From positions 1-32,720 of the forward strand of contig CAJTDL010000044.1 in assembly GCA_910575035.1 (NCBI GenBank): a DNA stretch of 32,720 nucleotides. The letters are read 5' to 3'. A program made the position numbers and the translations under genes. This document shows positions 23,090-30,372 of the stretch, in pieces (the stretch's first letter is position 1; every line of letters starts with the position of its first letter). This stretch comes from Lachnospiraceae bacterium (GTDB taxonomy: Bacteria > Bacillota > Clostridia > Lachnospirales > Lachnospiraceae). The notes under the pieces were generated by a model. The model worked only from the letters and a program-made list of their open reading frames with translations, searched no databases and was not told the origin of the DNA.

Positions 23090-26000
23090 ATGAGAAAACA
23101 CAAAAAAGGAGCCATCTATTTTGTATCAGTAATTATGGTATCGCTTGCCATATTTATAGCAAGCCGGCAAAATGCATATGCCGTATCCCAAAGCGATGTA
23201 GTGTCCCAACTGAGCTCGCTGATTAACCAGTACAACGGCAAAACCGCTACGAGCGGCCAGATGTACAACGGAATACAATGCAAAGGGTTTGCGAACTGGG
23301 TTTTCTTAAAGATTTTTGGGGTGTATATTGGCCCCTACCCAGAAAGTGCGAACTATAAAATCAGCAATCCGAATGCGCAGACAGTAGGCATTATTGATCC
23401 AGGCTACCTGACGGCAGACAGCGCGAAAGCCTTGCTCCAAAAGGGGTATGTTGGAGACTACATACAGGTGCGCAGGAGAAATAGCGGAGGCCCCCACTCC
23501 ATGATACTGTCTGATGTGACAGACAGCGGCATCTGGGTTTTTGACTGTAACAGCGACAATAAGAACACGATCAAATATTACAGCATTTCATGGGCAAGTT
23601 TTGCTGCTTCTAACAGCGCCATGTCCCTGTACCATGCATATGACTATACGTCCACGCCATCAGACACAAACATCTATTTTTCAAATCCTGGTATGCCTGG
23701 TTCCATAAAAGCCGGGACGAAATACCCTGTGTCCGGCACTGTTTCTTCACAGGCTGGGATTGTAGACGTCTGCATCCAGCTATATCTGGGAAATACTATG
23801 CTGCATGAGGCTTATTATCTGCCGCACGCCAACTCCTATGACATTAGCAACTTGGCCAGCGGCTTTCCTATCCTGGATACCCCTGGGATTTACCATATAT
23901 TTGCTTCGGCAATGAATTACCATGTTGGGAGGAAGGAGATTTTCAATTTTTATTTTATCGTGTTATCAGATAAAGAAACGATACCCAATGGTGTTTACAA
24001 TATAAGGACGCATGACGGATCCCTGTCTGTCGATGTGGAAGGCCATAGGAATGAAAATGGTGCATTAATGTCCCTTGCTGCAAACAGCGATTCCCCCTAC
24101 CAAAAATATTATATTTCCTATGCTGGTTCGGGGTATTATACTGTTACGAACTGCGGGACGGGGAATGAATTGGATGTGTCAAATGGCCAAACAGCTGCCG
24201 GCACGCCTGTCTGTCAATGTATTTTTACCGATAACCCAGCACAGTACTGGCAGATTATCCCATTGGGCGACTATTTCTATTTTGTCCCCAAATGCGCAAA
24301 TAATATGTGCTTAAATTTACATGCCTGGCCGGATCCTATATCAGCTGGCCAAAAATTGAACCTTTGGACTCCAAATTATGGGAATGGAGAAAGATTTACA
24401 TTGGTTCCAACTACATACAACAGCCAACAGGGTGAACGGCTGTCCTTCGACCCTCAGGGAGGTTCTCTGCCCACTGTTTCTGTAACAAAGCCAGTTACAG
24501 GTATGAACAAAGCACGCGGCAATGCAGACGTCATTGTATATAACGTCCCAAACGCAAGGATTAATTTAAATACCTGGGGGGCTGGCGTAGCTGTTAATTC
24601 CAATGGGCTCGTGTCAGATGTATGCCGCTATGGGGAATCCTTCAGCCTTGTTGTCCCGCCAGGAGGCTTTGTGCTTACTTCCCATATCAGCAATAATGCC
24701 GTAGATGACATCAATGCCCTGAAGGTTGGGCAGAGCGTTGCCTTTGATTATGATAATATGGCATTCAGCATCTATACCCTGGAGAATGACGACGGCTACC
24801 TGGCAGACAGCACCTACCTAGTGCCAGGCGACCCTTATGGCTGCCTGCCTGTTCCCAAAAAGGATGGTTATGTGTTTGATGGATGGTATACTCAAAAAGA
24901 CGGCGGCACACGCGTGAATTGGTACATGGAGTGCAATGCCTACCAGCTCTATGCCCATTGGAAAAAACCTGGCCAGGCAGAAGCTGCTGCATCCAAAACC
25001 TACAACGGCCATACCTATGAACTGTATGACCTTCCTATGAGCTGGCATGAAGCAAAGGCATTCTGTGAGGAAAAGGGCGGGAACCTTGTATGCATTACCA
25101 GCCAGGAAGAAAATGACGCCGTACTGTCCCTGGCCAGACAGGGAGCGGCCGGATGGTATTGGCTGGGCTGTACAGATGAAGAAACAGAAGGCACCTGGAA
25201 ATGGGTAAGCGGGGAAGCCTTCTCCTATGCCAACTGGGATCCCCAGGCTTCAGAGCCCTCTGGCGGCACAACGGAAAATTATGGCATGATCATAAACCGG
25301 GACAATCCGCCTAACAAACAGGCAGGGGAATGGAATGATGCCGCAAGTGCTCCCAGTAACATTAATTACTACGGGGTTGGCAACAGCGGGTTTATCTGCG
25401 AATATAGCGTAACGCCGATCAGCAGCTGCACGGTTACCCTTTCTAACACCAGCTATGTATATGATGGGACAGACAAAACCCCAGACGTTTCCATTAAGGA
25501 TAAGCAGAAAACCCTTACCTTAGGCAGGGATTATACAGTTTCCTATTCCAATAACCGGAATGCCGGGACAGCACAGGTGGCAATTTCGGGCATAGGCTCC
25601 TATAACGGCACAGCTACGAAGGCATTTACCATTAAAAAGGCTGTCCCCAAGCTTTCCTTTACAGGGACGTCCATTGTAAAAACATATGGGGACGCTGGCT
25701 TTTCCAACCCTCTTACGGCAGTAACAGAAGGTTCCATTACCTACCGTTCCTCCAATGAGGATGTGGCGCAAGTGGCGGGGAATGGCCAGGTTGCAATCCA
25801 AAATGCAGGGACTGCCACTATTACGGCTCATGCTTCTGCCTCCGCCAACTATACTGAGGGTTCGGCAAGCTATTCCCTCACTGTCAATAAAAAGCGTTAC
25901 AACATGGCAGGCGTTGTGTTTAACAGTATGTCTGTAGCATATGATGGGGCTAAGCACTACCTTCTGGTGGAAGGGGTATTGCCGGAAGGCGTCGCTGCCA

Positions 26001-27883
26001 CTTACCAAAATAATGGCCAGGCAGAAGTAGGGGCTTATGAGGTGACAGCCCATTTTTCTGGCGATAGCAGAAATTATGAGCCCATACCAGACATGAAAGC
26101 CACATTGACCATTTTGCCTGTTTCAACGGAGCTTTTTTTCCAGGACAAAACCGTGAACAAGGCCTTTGGGGATGCTGCTTTTATAAATAAGATTACCAAT
26201 ACATCAGGCCGGAAGCTTACCTATTCTTCCTCAGATGAATCTATTGCAGCAGTAGACGCTGCCAGCGGGGAGGTTACAATCCGAAAGGCAGGGGCTGTAA
26301 CCATCACTGCATTCGCTCCAGGCACCAGCCAGTATACAGAGGCGTCCGCCAGTTATACGCTGAATATCGGAAAGGCCTCTTATGATATGTCACAGGTACA
26401 GTTGAAAGACGGTACAGCCATCTATGATGGAAAGGCTCACTCCCTCTCCATAGAGGGCGTCCTGCCGGACGGCGTTGCAGTTGAATATATTGGGAACGGC
26501 CAGACAGAGCCAGGAATCTATACCGTCACAGCCGTTTTCACTGGAAATGAAAATTATGAGGCTATACCGGATATGTCTGCAACCCTGACAATTACCGAAA
26601 GGGAATATGGGTTTGCATTTGAAAAGAGCCTGGTTGTAAAGTCTTATGGCGAAGCGCCTTTTAGCAATCGGCTTATAACGGAATATACGGACGGTACGGT
26701 TCAGTATTCATCCAGTAACCTGAACGTTGCTTCCGTTGGGCAGGATGGCCTTGTCACAATTACAGGCAGCGGCCACGCTACCATTACAGCCGTCATCCCA
26801 GACAGCGGCAATGGCCATCCACTGTCTGCCTCCTATGAGCTGGAAGTGCGGAAAGGGGACTATGACTTATCGCAGGTTATATTTTCGGATCAGTCCTGCC
26901 TTTATGACGGAAAAAGCCACTCCCTGGAAATACAGGGCGCATTGCCAGAAGGCGTCACGGTGTCTTACAGCGGCAATAATAGAGTATACCCAGGGGAATA
27001 TTTGGTGACTGCAAGGTTTTATGGGGATGAGGGCAATTATAACCAGATTCCTGCAAAATCGGCTATACTGTACATCCAAAAAGCAAAGCCTGGCATCTAC
27101 TTCCAAAACAGCAGCATCACAAAGAAAGAAGGGGATGGGGCATTCACAAACCCGCTGTATGTGGAATCAGACGGAGCCCTTGCATACACATCCAGCAACA
27201 CTAAGGCTGCAAAAGTGGATAATAATGGGAAAATTACAATTACAGGCAGCGGTTCTGCAACAATCACCGTATCCTGCCAGGAAACTGACCTATATGAAGC
27301 AGGCACAGCCAGCTTCCAGTTAACCATAACAAAAACGGATGGCAATCCGGGCAGTCAGGGCAGCACCGTCCGTAAGATAAAGCTTACCGGGATTTCCAAG
27401 AAAGTTGCCGCTGGCAAAAGCATCACTTTAAATGCTGCAGTAAGCCCTGCTTCCGCCAAAGGCTGCCGGCTTATCTGGAAATCCAGCAGCACGAAAGTGG
27501 CAACTGTGACCCAGAAAGGAAAAGTCACCCTCAAGAAGAACAGCGGGGGGAAAGCCGTTACCATTACGGTACAGACGGCAGACGGCAAGGTAAAGGCCAC
27601 CTATCGGATCCAGTCCATGAAAGGTGTTGTTAAGAAAGTATCCATATCCGGTGCCAAAACGGTAAAGGCAGGCAAATCCCTAAAATTAAAGGCGAAAGCC
27701 ACCGCTACTTCCGGCGCAAACAAAACGCTTTCCTGGAAGAGCAGCAACACCAAATACGCTACAGTCTCTTCCTCTGGCAAGGTGACTGCCAAGAAGGCGG
27801 GGAAAGGGAAAAAAGTAAAGATTACTGCAACAGCAACCGACGGCAGCGGGAAACAGAAAACTGTCACCATCCAGATAAAATAA
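23090..27883 (+). CDS. Giant secreted protein: CHAP-like, ricin, C-type lectin and Ig repeats
   Basis: Exported 1597-residue protein. The signal peptide (1-31) ends in NAYA. Residues about 33-185 look like a CHAP/NlpC-type peptidase, with Cys64 in QCKGFANWVF and His136 in GGPHSMILSD. A ricin-type beta-trefoil follows (about 300-448), then a Listeria-Bacteroides-type repeat (about 600-633, GYVFDGWYTQKDGG). A C-type-lectin-like domain (about 635-775) has SWHEAKAFCEEKGGNL, WYWLGCTDEETEGTWKWVSG and GEWND. Five or so MBG/Ig-like repeats follow (780-1430, e.g. YDGKAHSLSIEGVLPDGV), then two Big_2-like modules (about 1425-1597) with a Lys-rich end. No LPXTG motif is seen. It probably binds host or plant glycans at the surface and may cut peptidoglycan or peptide bonds. 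The target is unknown. Confidence 0.85.
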   Translation: MRKHKKGAIYFVSVIMVSLAIFIASRQNAYAVSQSDVVSQLSSLINQYNGKTATSGQMYNGIQCKGFANWVFLKIFGVYIGPYPESANYKISNPNAQTVGIIDPGYLTADSAKALLQKGYVGDYIQVRRRNSGGPHSMILSDVTDSGIWVFDCNSDNKNTIKYYSISWASFAASNSAMSLYHAYDYTSTPSDTNIYFSNPGMPGSIKAGTKYPVSGTVSSQAGIVDVCIQLYLGNTMLHEAYYLPHANSYDISNLASGFPILDTPGIYHIFASAMNYHVGRKEIFNFYFIVLSDKETIPNGVYNIRTHDGSLSVDVEGHRNENGALMSLAANSDSPYQKYYISYAGSGYYTVTNCGTGNELDVSNGQTAAGTPVCQCIFTDNPAQYWQIIPLGDYFYFVPKCANNMCLNLHAWPDPISAGQKLNLWTPNYGNGERFTLVPTTYNSQQGERLSFDPQGGSLPTVSVTKPVTGMNKARGNADVIVYNVPNARINLNTWGAGVAVNSNGLVSDVCRYGESFSLVVPPGGFVLTSHISNNAVDDINALKVGQSVAFDYDNMAFSIYTLENDDGYLADSTYLVPGDPYGCLPVPKKDGYVFDGWYTQKDGGTRVNWYMECNAYQLYAHWKKPGQAEAAASKTYNGHTYELYDLPMSWHEAKAFCEEKGGNLVCITSQEENDAVLSLARQGAAGWYWLGCTDEETEGTWKWVSGEAFSYANWDPQASEPSGGTTENYGMIINRDNPPNKQAGEWNDAASAPSNINYYGVGNSGFICEYSVTPISSCTVTLSNTSYVYDGTDKTPDVSIKDKQKTLTLGRDYTVSYSNNRNAGTAQVAISGIGSYNGTATKAFTIKKAVPKLSFTGTSIVKTYGDAGFSNPLTAVTEGSITYRSSNEDVAQVAGNGQVAIQNAGTATITAHASASANYTEGSASYSLTVNKKRYNMAGVVFNSMSVAYDGAKHYLLVEGVLPEGVAATYQNNGQAEVGAYEVTAHFSGDSRNYEPIPDMKATLTILPVSTELFFQDKTVNKAFGDAAFINKITNTSGRKLTYSSSDESIAAVDAASGEVTIRKAGAVTITAFAPGTSQYTEASASYTLNIGKASYDMSQVQLKDGTAIYDGKAHSLSIEGVLPDGVAVEYIGNGQTEPGIYTVTAVFTGNENYEAIPDMSATLTITEREYGFAFEKSLVVKSYGEAPFSNRLITEYTDGTVQYSSSNLNVASVGQDGLVTITGSGHATITAVIPDSGNGHPLSASYELEVRKGDYDLSQVIFSDQSCLYDGKSHSLEIQGALPEGVTVSYSGNNRVYPGEYLVTARFYGDEGNYNQIPAKSAILYIQKAKPGIYFQNSSITKKEGDGAFTNPLYVESDGALAYTSSNTKAAKVDNNGKITITGSGSATITVSCQETDLYEAGTASFQLTITKTDGNPGSQGSTVRKIKLTGISKKVAAGKSITLNAAVSPASAKGCRLIWKSSSTKVATVTQKGKVTLKKNSGGKAVTITVQTADGKVKATYRIQSMKGVVKKVSISGAKTVKAGKSLKLKAKATATSGANKTLSWKSSNTKYATVSSSGKVTAKKAGKGKKVKITATATDGSGKQKTVTIQIK

Positions 27884-27895
27884 AGGCCAAGAAAA

Positions 27896-27928
27896 ATCCC
27901 AGCGGAGCCTTAACGGCGCTGCTGGGAT
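27896..27928 (+). terminator. Hairpin after the lectin-repeat gene
   Basis: ATCCCAGC (27896-27903) pairs with GCTGGGAT (27921-27928), with further G-C pairs within, 13 bases after the stop. The T-run is poor (GCTTGTTG), but position and stem strength suit a terminator. Confidence 0.6.
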
Positions 27929-27948
27929 GCTTGTTGCATGGGGAAAAT

Positions 27949-28280
27949 TTATACGTTTTTTCCATTAAGTGTTGGCTGAGCCGATAATCCTGTAGAGCTT
28001 ATTTTCCTGTTATTTGATTTTGTAAGTTTTTCTGTAAATTCTTCAAAATTTTCAAAATCTACACCTCGTATATAATGCTTATCTCTTGAATTTTCTTTAT
28101 TGTATCTTCCATGATGTGGCGGATTTATATATGCTAAATCACTGGGTTTCGCAATATTAAAATTTCTTTGTAACCCTCGCTGGAAAATGTGTTTTTTCTT
28201 TTAATAGTTTAGATATGTTAAAAACATGAGTAGCTTTTGAACAATATAATTCATTTTCCCAATCAATATCATTCTTTATT
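27949..28280 (-). pseudogene. Frameshifted remnant, possibly a DNA methyltransferase
   Basis: Two minus-strand frames carry protein-like text. The first reads DIDWENELYCSKATHVFNIS then KLLKEKTHFPARVTKKF. After a frame change near 28170 it continues LQRNFNIAKPSDLAYINPPHH, GRYNKENSRDKHYIRGVDFE and so on to a stop at 27949. The DLAYINPPHH element resembles the (D/N/S)PP(Y/H) catalytic motif of N6-adenine DNA methyltransferases, which suggests a dead restriction-modification or phage methylase. There is no start, and the region is AT-richer than its neighbours, as in acquired DNA. The methylase call is tentative. No other gene is seen in 27930-28397. Confidence 0.3.
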
Positions 28281-28397
28281 TGTTTCGTATTTCAGGCAAG
28301 GCGGTTCTTTCGTATCAAAACTATTAAAAATGCTTAGAATCTGTGACAGTTGCAATGGAGCGTGAAAGGTGTATAATCCTATTCGGAATAGACAACA

Positions 28398-28440
28398 AAA
28401 AAGGATACAACAATTGCTGTAAAATTGTTGTATCCTTTTT
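28398..28440. terminator. 18-bp perfect hairpin with T-runs, bidirectional
   Basis: AAAAAGGATACAACAATT (28398-28415) pairs with its exact complement at 28423-28440 over a 7-base loop. With A-runs on one side and T-runs on the other it can end transcription from both directions. Its centre is the left inverted site described at 28407-28431, so the fold and the recombination site share bases. Confidence 0.7.
28407..28431 (+). repeat. Left candidate recombination site of an invertible segment
   Basis: Arms ACAACAATT and AATTGTTGT (9-bp inverted) flank the spacer GCTGTAA. This arm-spacer-arm plan with a 7-bp crossover region is the classic core site of tyrosine recombinases. The same 21 bases (28411-28431) recur in opposite orientation at 29366-29386, on the other side of a tyrosine recombinase gene. 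Confidence 0.6.
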
Positions 28441-28449
28441 ACACTTAAT

Positions 28450-28475
28450 ATATCGTACCAAAGCCCAAATACTTA
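28450..28475 (-). promoter_or_regulatory. Flagellar sigma-D-like promoter motif pointing left
   Basis: On the minus strand TAAG (28472-28475), 14 bases, then TACGATAT (28450-28457). The sigma-D/sigma-28 consensus is TAAA, 14-16 bases, GCCGATAT, so 9 of 12 positions agree. It lies inside the putative invertible segment and now faces the hairpin at 28398. After inversion it would face the CsrA-like and flagellin genes. Short motifs like this also arise by chance. Confidence 0.3.
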
Positions 28476-28694
28476 ACAGGGAAAATAAAATTTCTCAAAA
28501 ATTCTTTTTGGTATCTATATTTAAGGGTTGCAGTGACCTGAGGCATAAAGCTTGGAGCGCTGAAGAATGAGAAAACCCTGTTTTGGCTTACAACAAATAG
28601 CCCAGTCCACTGAAAAATTTTGAAAATAGCGTTTATCATCCAGTTTCTGGGCTTATATCATCTCTATGTGTCTTTTACTCCTATGCTTCCTTCC

Positions 28695-29273
28695 CTACAA
28701 ATTTATTGCCAGGAATACCTGGTCAATATCATCCTGCTCAATTCCCAGATACCGTTTTGTGACTTGAAATGAGGAATGATGGAAGACCTGCATCAATACG
28801 GCAGGCTGTACGCCCATTTTCCAGGCATGGTAGCCAAAAGTCTTTCGCAGGCTGTGGCAGCTGATGCCTGTTTCAAAATGCAGTGCCTGCCCAGCAGAAC
28901 GTAGGATGCGGTAAGCTTGGCTGCGGCTGAGCGGCTTCTTCCTGCCTCGCCCAGGGAAAATAAAAGTTTGCTCCGTCACTTCAGAAAGGCTGTTTTTATA
29001 AGATTCCAGCGCTTTCATTGCGTTTGTATTCAGGGCATTTTCCGTCCGTTTGCCAGTTTTGCGCTCGATGATAGCGATGTGCTGCCGAAAGCAGCTGTTT
29101 GTAAAATCATAAACATCGCCCCAGGTCAGGGACAACAAATCGCTGATCCGCAAGGCAGAGTTGATGCCTAGGCATACCATGGTGTAATTGCGTAAGTTGT
29201 GTTTCTTATGAAGGAAATAGTTTTTCAGCGCTTCAATGTCTTCAATCTTACGAATGGGTTTAGTAGTGCTCAT
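28695..29273 (-). CDS. Short tyrosine recombinase of FimB/FimE size
   Basis: A 192-residue integrase-family protein made of the catalytic domain only, with no core-binding domain ahead of it. All active-site residues are visible: Arg42 in SALRISDLL, Lys72 in ERKTGKR, His140 and Arg143 in CHSLRKTFGYHA, His166 in VFHHSS and nucleophile Tyr175 in KRYLGI. Single-domain enzymes of about 190-200 residues are typical of DNA invertases such as FimB and FimE, not of phage integrases. The start at 29273 has AGGAGG 8 bases upstream; the frame opens further left without a site. The gene is flanked by inverted core-like sites (28407-28431 and 29366-29389) and sits just upstream of the CsrA-like and flagellin genes, so it probably flips this segment. 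Confidence 0.88.
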   Translation of the reverse strand: MSTTKPIRKIEDIEALKNYFLHKKHNLRNYTMVCLGINSALRISDLLSLTWGDVYDFTNSCFRQHIAIIERKTGKRTENALNTNAMKALESYKNSLSEVTEQTFIFPGRGRKKPLSRSQAYRILRSAGQALHFETGISCHSLRKTFGYHAWKMGVQPAVLMQVFHHSSFQVTKRYLGIEQDDIDQVFLAINL

Positions 29274-29319
29274 TGTCTGAAACCTCCTGTTTTCATCAGA
29301 TGTAGTATGGTTACAACTG

Positions 29320-29398
29320 GCCCGGATTCCAAACCCAGGAGCGGGTGAAAAAAGCCACCTGCTACACAACAATTTTACAGCAATTGGTGAATCCGGGC
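29320..29398. repeat. Inverted repeat bracketing the right recombination site
   Basis: GCCCGGATTC (29320-29329) and GAATCCGGGC (29389-29398) are exact inverted copies 59 bases apart, in the recombinase leader. They enclose the site at 29366-29389 and could be accessory binding sites or a leader fold. Inversion would separate the two arms. Confidence 0.5.
29366..29389 (-). repeat. Right candidate recombination site of an invertible segment
   Basis: On the minus strand: arm CACCAATT, spacer GCTGTAA, arm AATTGTTGT. The spacer and one arm are identical to the left site at 28407-28431 but inverted; the other arm differs slightly. Recombination between the two would invert about 930 bp holding the recombinase gene. 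Confidence 0.6.
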
Positions 29399-29515
29399 AA
29401 TAGGCTATTCCAAGGGAAAAGAAATCGGGCAAAATAGCATTCTGATTTGGAAAGAAATTCGGAAGTCAGGCGTTCATATTGGAAATGAATTAAGAAAACA
29501 AGGAGGTTCGTTCTT

Positions 29516-29830
29516 ATGCTGAAATTAACAGTGAAGGCAGGCGAATACCTGCTGGTAGGGGACAACATCAAAGTAGTGTTTACTGGGGGGAGCGCAAACA
29601 ATATGCACGTCCTGGTAGATGCGCCAAAGTCTATGAATATCGTACGGAGTACGGCGCTTGAGAAATATGGGATGGCGGCAGATCCTGGAAATGAAGTGAA
29701 GCACCACAGGGATCGCAAGCTGTCTCCCGAAGCCCAGGAGAAGATTAAGGCAATCTTGATGGAAGAACGGAAGAAAGCCAAACGGGAAGACGCGGCAAGG
29801 AATAATCCGTTGCGGAGGTATGGCGGGTGA
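29516..29830 (+). CDS. csrA: Divergent CsrA-like translational regulator
   Basis: A 104-residue protein whose first 50 or so residues follow CsrA: MLKLTVKAGEYLLVGDNIKV, then VLVDAPKSMNIVRSTALEK. Arg44, the key RNA-contacting residue of CsrA, is kept (MNIVR); the usual Arg6 of MLILTRK is Val here. A charged tail of about 50 residues (LSPEAQEKIKAILMEERKKA...) extends beyond the normal 60-75. In Bacillota CsrA binds GGA motifs over the flagellin ribosome site and blocks translation until FliW removes it. Flagellin follows 259 bases on, with ACAAGGAGG at its start, a fitting target. No fliW is in the window. AAGGAGG precedes the ATG. The changed residue and tail leave the activity uncertain. Confidence 0.65.
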   Translation: MLKLTVKAGEYLLVGDNIKVVFTGGSANNMHVLVDAPKSMNIVRSTALEKYGMAADPGNEVKHHRDRKLSPEAQEKIKAILMEERKKAKREDAARNNPLRRYGG

Positions 29831-30013
29831 GGCAGGAGAACGGCATGTACAAGAAGCATGGCGGGTTGAAGGCTCTCTGACAATACAGCAAATTTGAAAG
29901 AAACTGAAAATGTGAAATTATTAAGATGGTAATAATGCGGGGATGCCTAGGGTTCTCGCTTATTATAAAAATATGTGCGCAAATGGATTTGCGGCATGGC
30001 TGCCAAATAAAAA

Positions 30014-30041
30014 CAAAGGGCAGCGACTGGCCCGCCGGATG
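30014..30041 (+). promoter_or_regulatory. Weak sigma-D-like motif in the flagellin leader region
   Basis: CAAA (30014-30017), 16 bases, then GCCGGATG (30034-30041), a partial match to TAAA/GCCGATAT, about 48 bases before the flagellin ATG. The leader has two GGA/AGG-type sites including ACAAGGAGG at the start. The rest of 29831-30089 shows no gene and no better promoter. Confidence 0.3.
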
Positions 30042-30089
30042 TAAAGCCATAGACAGGCAGGCATATCAAAAACAAGGAGGAACAATATT

Positions 30090-30347
30090 ATGGCAATGGT
30101 AGTACAACACAATCTTACAGCAATGAATTCCAACAGGCAGCTGGGGGTTATCACAAGTTCACAGTCAAAATCTGCAGAGAAGTTATCATCTGGTTACCAG
30201 ATTAACCGTGCAGCAGATGATGCTGCAGGCTTGAAGATTTCTGAGAAAATGAGGAGCCAGATTCGTGGCTTGAACCGTGCGTCTACAAATGCACAGGATG
30301 GTATCTCTTTGATTCAGACAGCAGAAGGGAGCAGAATGAAAAAGTGA
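30090..30347 (+). pseudogene. hag: Flagellin gene, 5' part, interrupted by a second element
   Basis: The frame begins [20 protein letters not shown] and passes through [36 protein letters not shown] and [13 protein letters not shown], the conserved N-terminal D0/D1 region of flagellin. The family continues ALNEVHxMLQR, but here it becomes SRMKK and stops. Host sequence therefore ends near 30331 and about 80 of some 270 or more residues remain. The hypervariable centre and the C-terminal D0 needed for filament assembly are gone. The ribosome site is AAGGAGG. The missing 3' part should lie beyond the far end of the element, outside the window. Excision would restore the gene; other flagellin copies may exist elsewhere. 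Confidence 0.9.
30326..30334. other. Left attachment junction of the second element in flagellin
   Basis: The flagellin match holds to QTAEG and is lost directly after, at 30326-30334. The serine recombinase gene ends about 18 bases further on, so the element end is here. The core dinucleotide is undefined without the other junction. Confidence 0.75.
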
Positions 30348-30372
30348 ACTAAAAGCGCAAAAAAAGTTCACT
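30343..30372 (-). terminator. Terminator at the element boundary
   Basis: AGTGAACT (30343-30350) pairs with AGTTCACT (30365-30372) and on the minus strand is followed by TTTTTC. It overlaps the recombinase stop codon and sits at the junction, so it isolates element and host transcription, much as the hairpin at 8647 does for the first element. Confidence 0.55.

Noticed and set aside
24990-25420. Diversity-generating retroelement target (C-type-lectin fold)
   Set aside because: No reverse transcriptase, template repeat or variable repeat is present in the window.
29362-29883. 173-codon minus-strand frame across the CsrA-like gene
   Set aside because: No ribosome site or motifs; the plus-strand CsrA match with its AAGGAGG explains the region.
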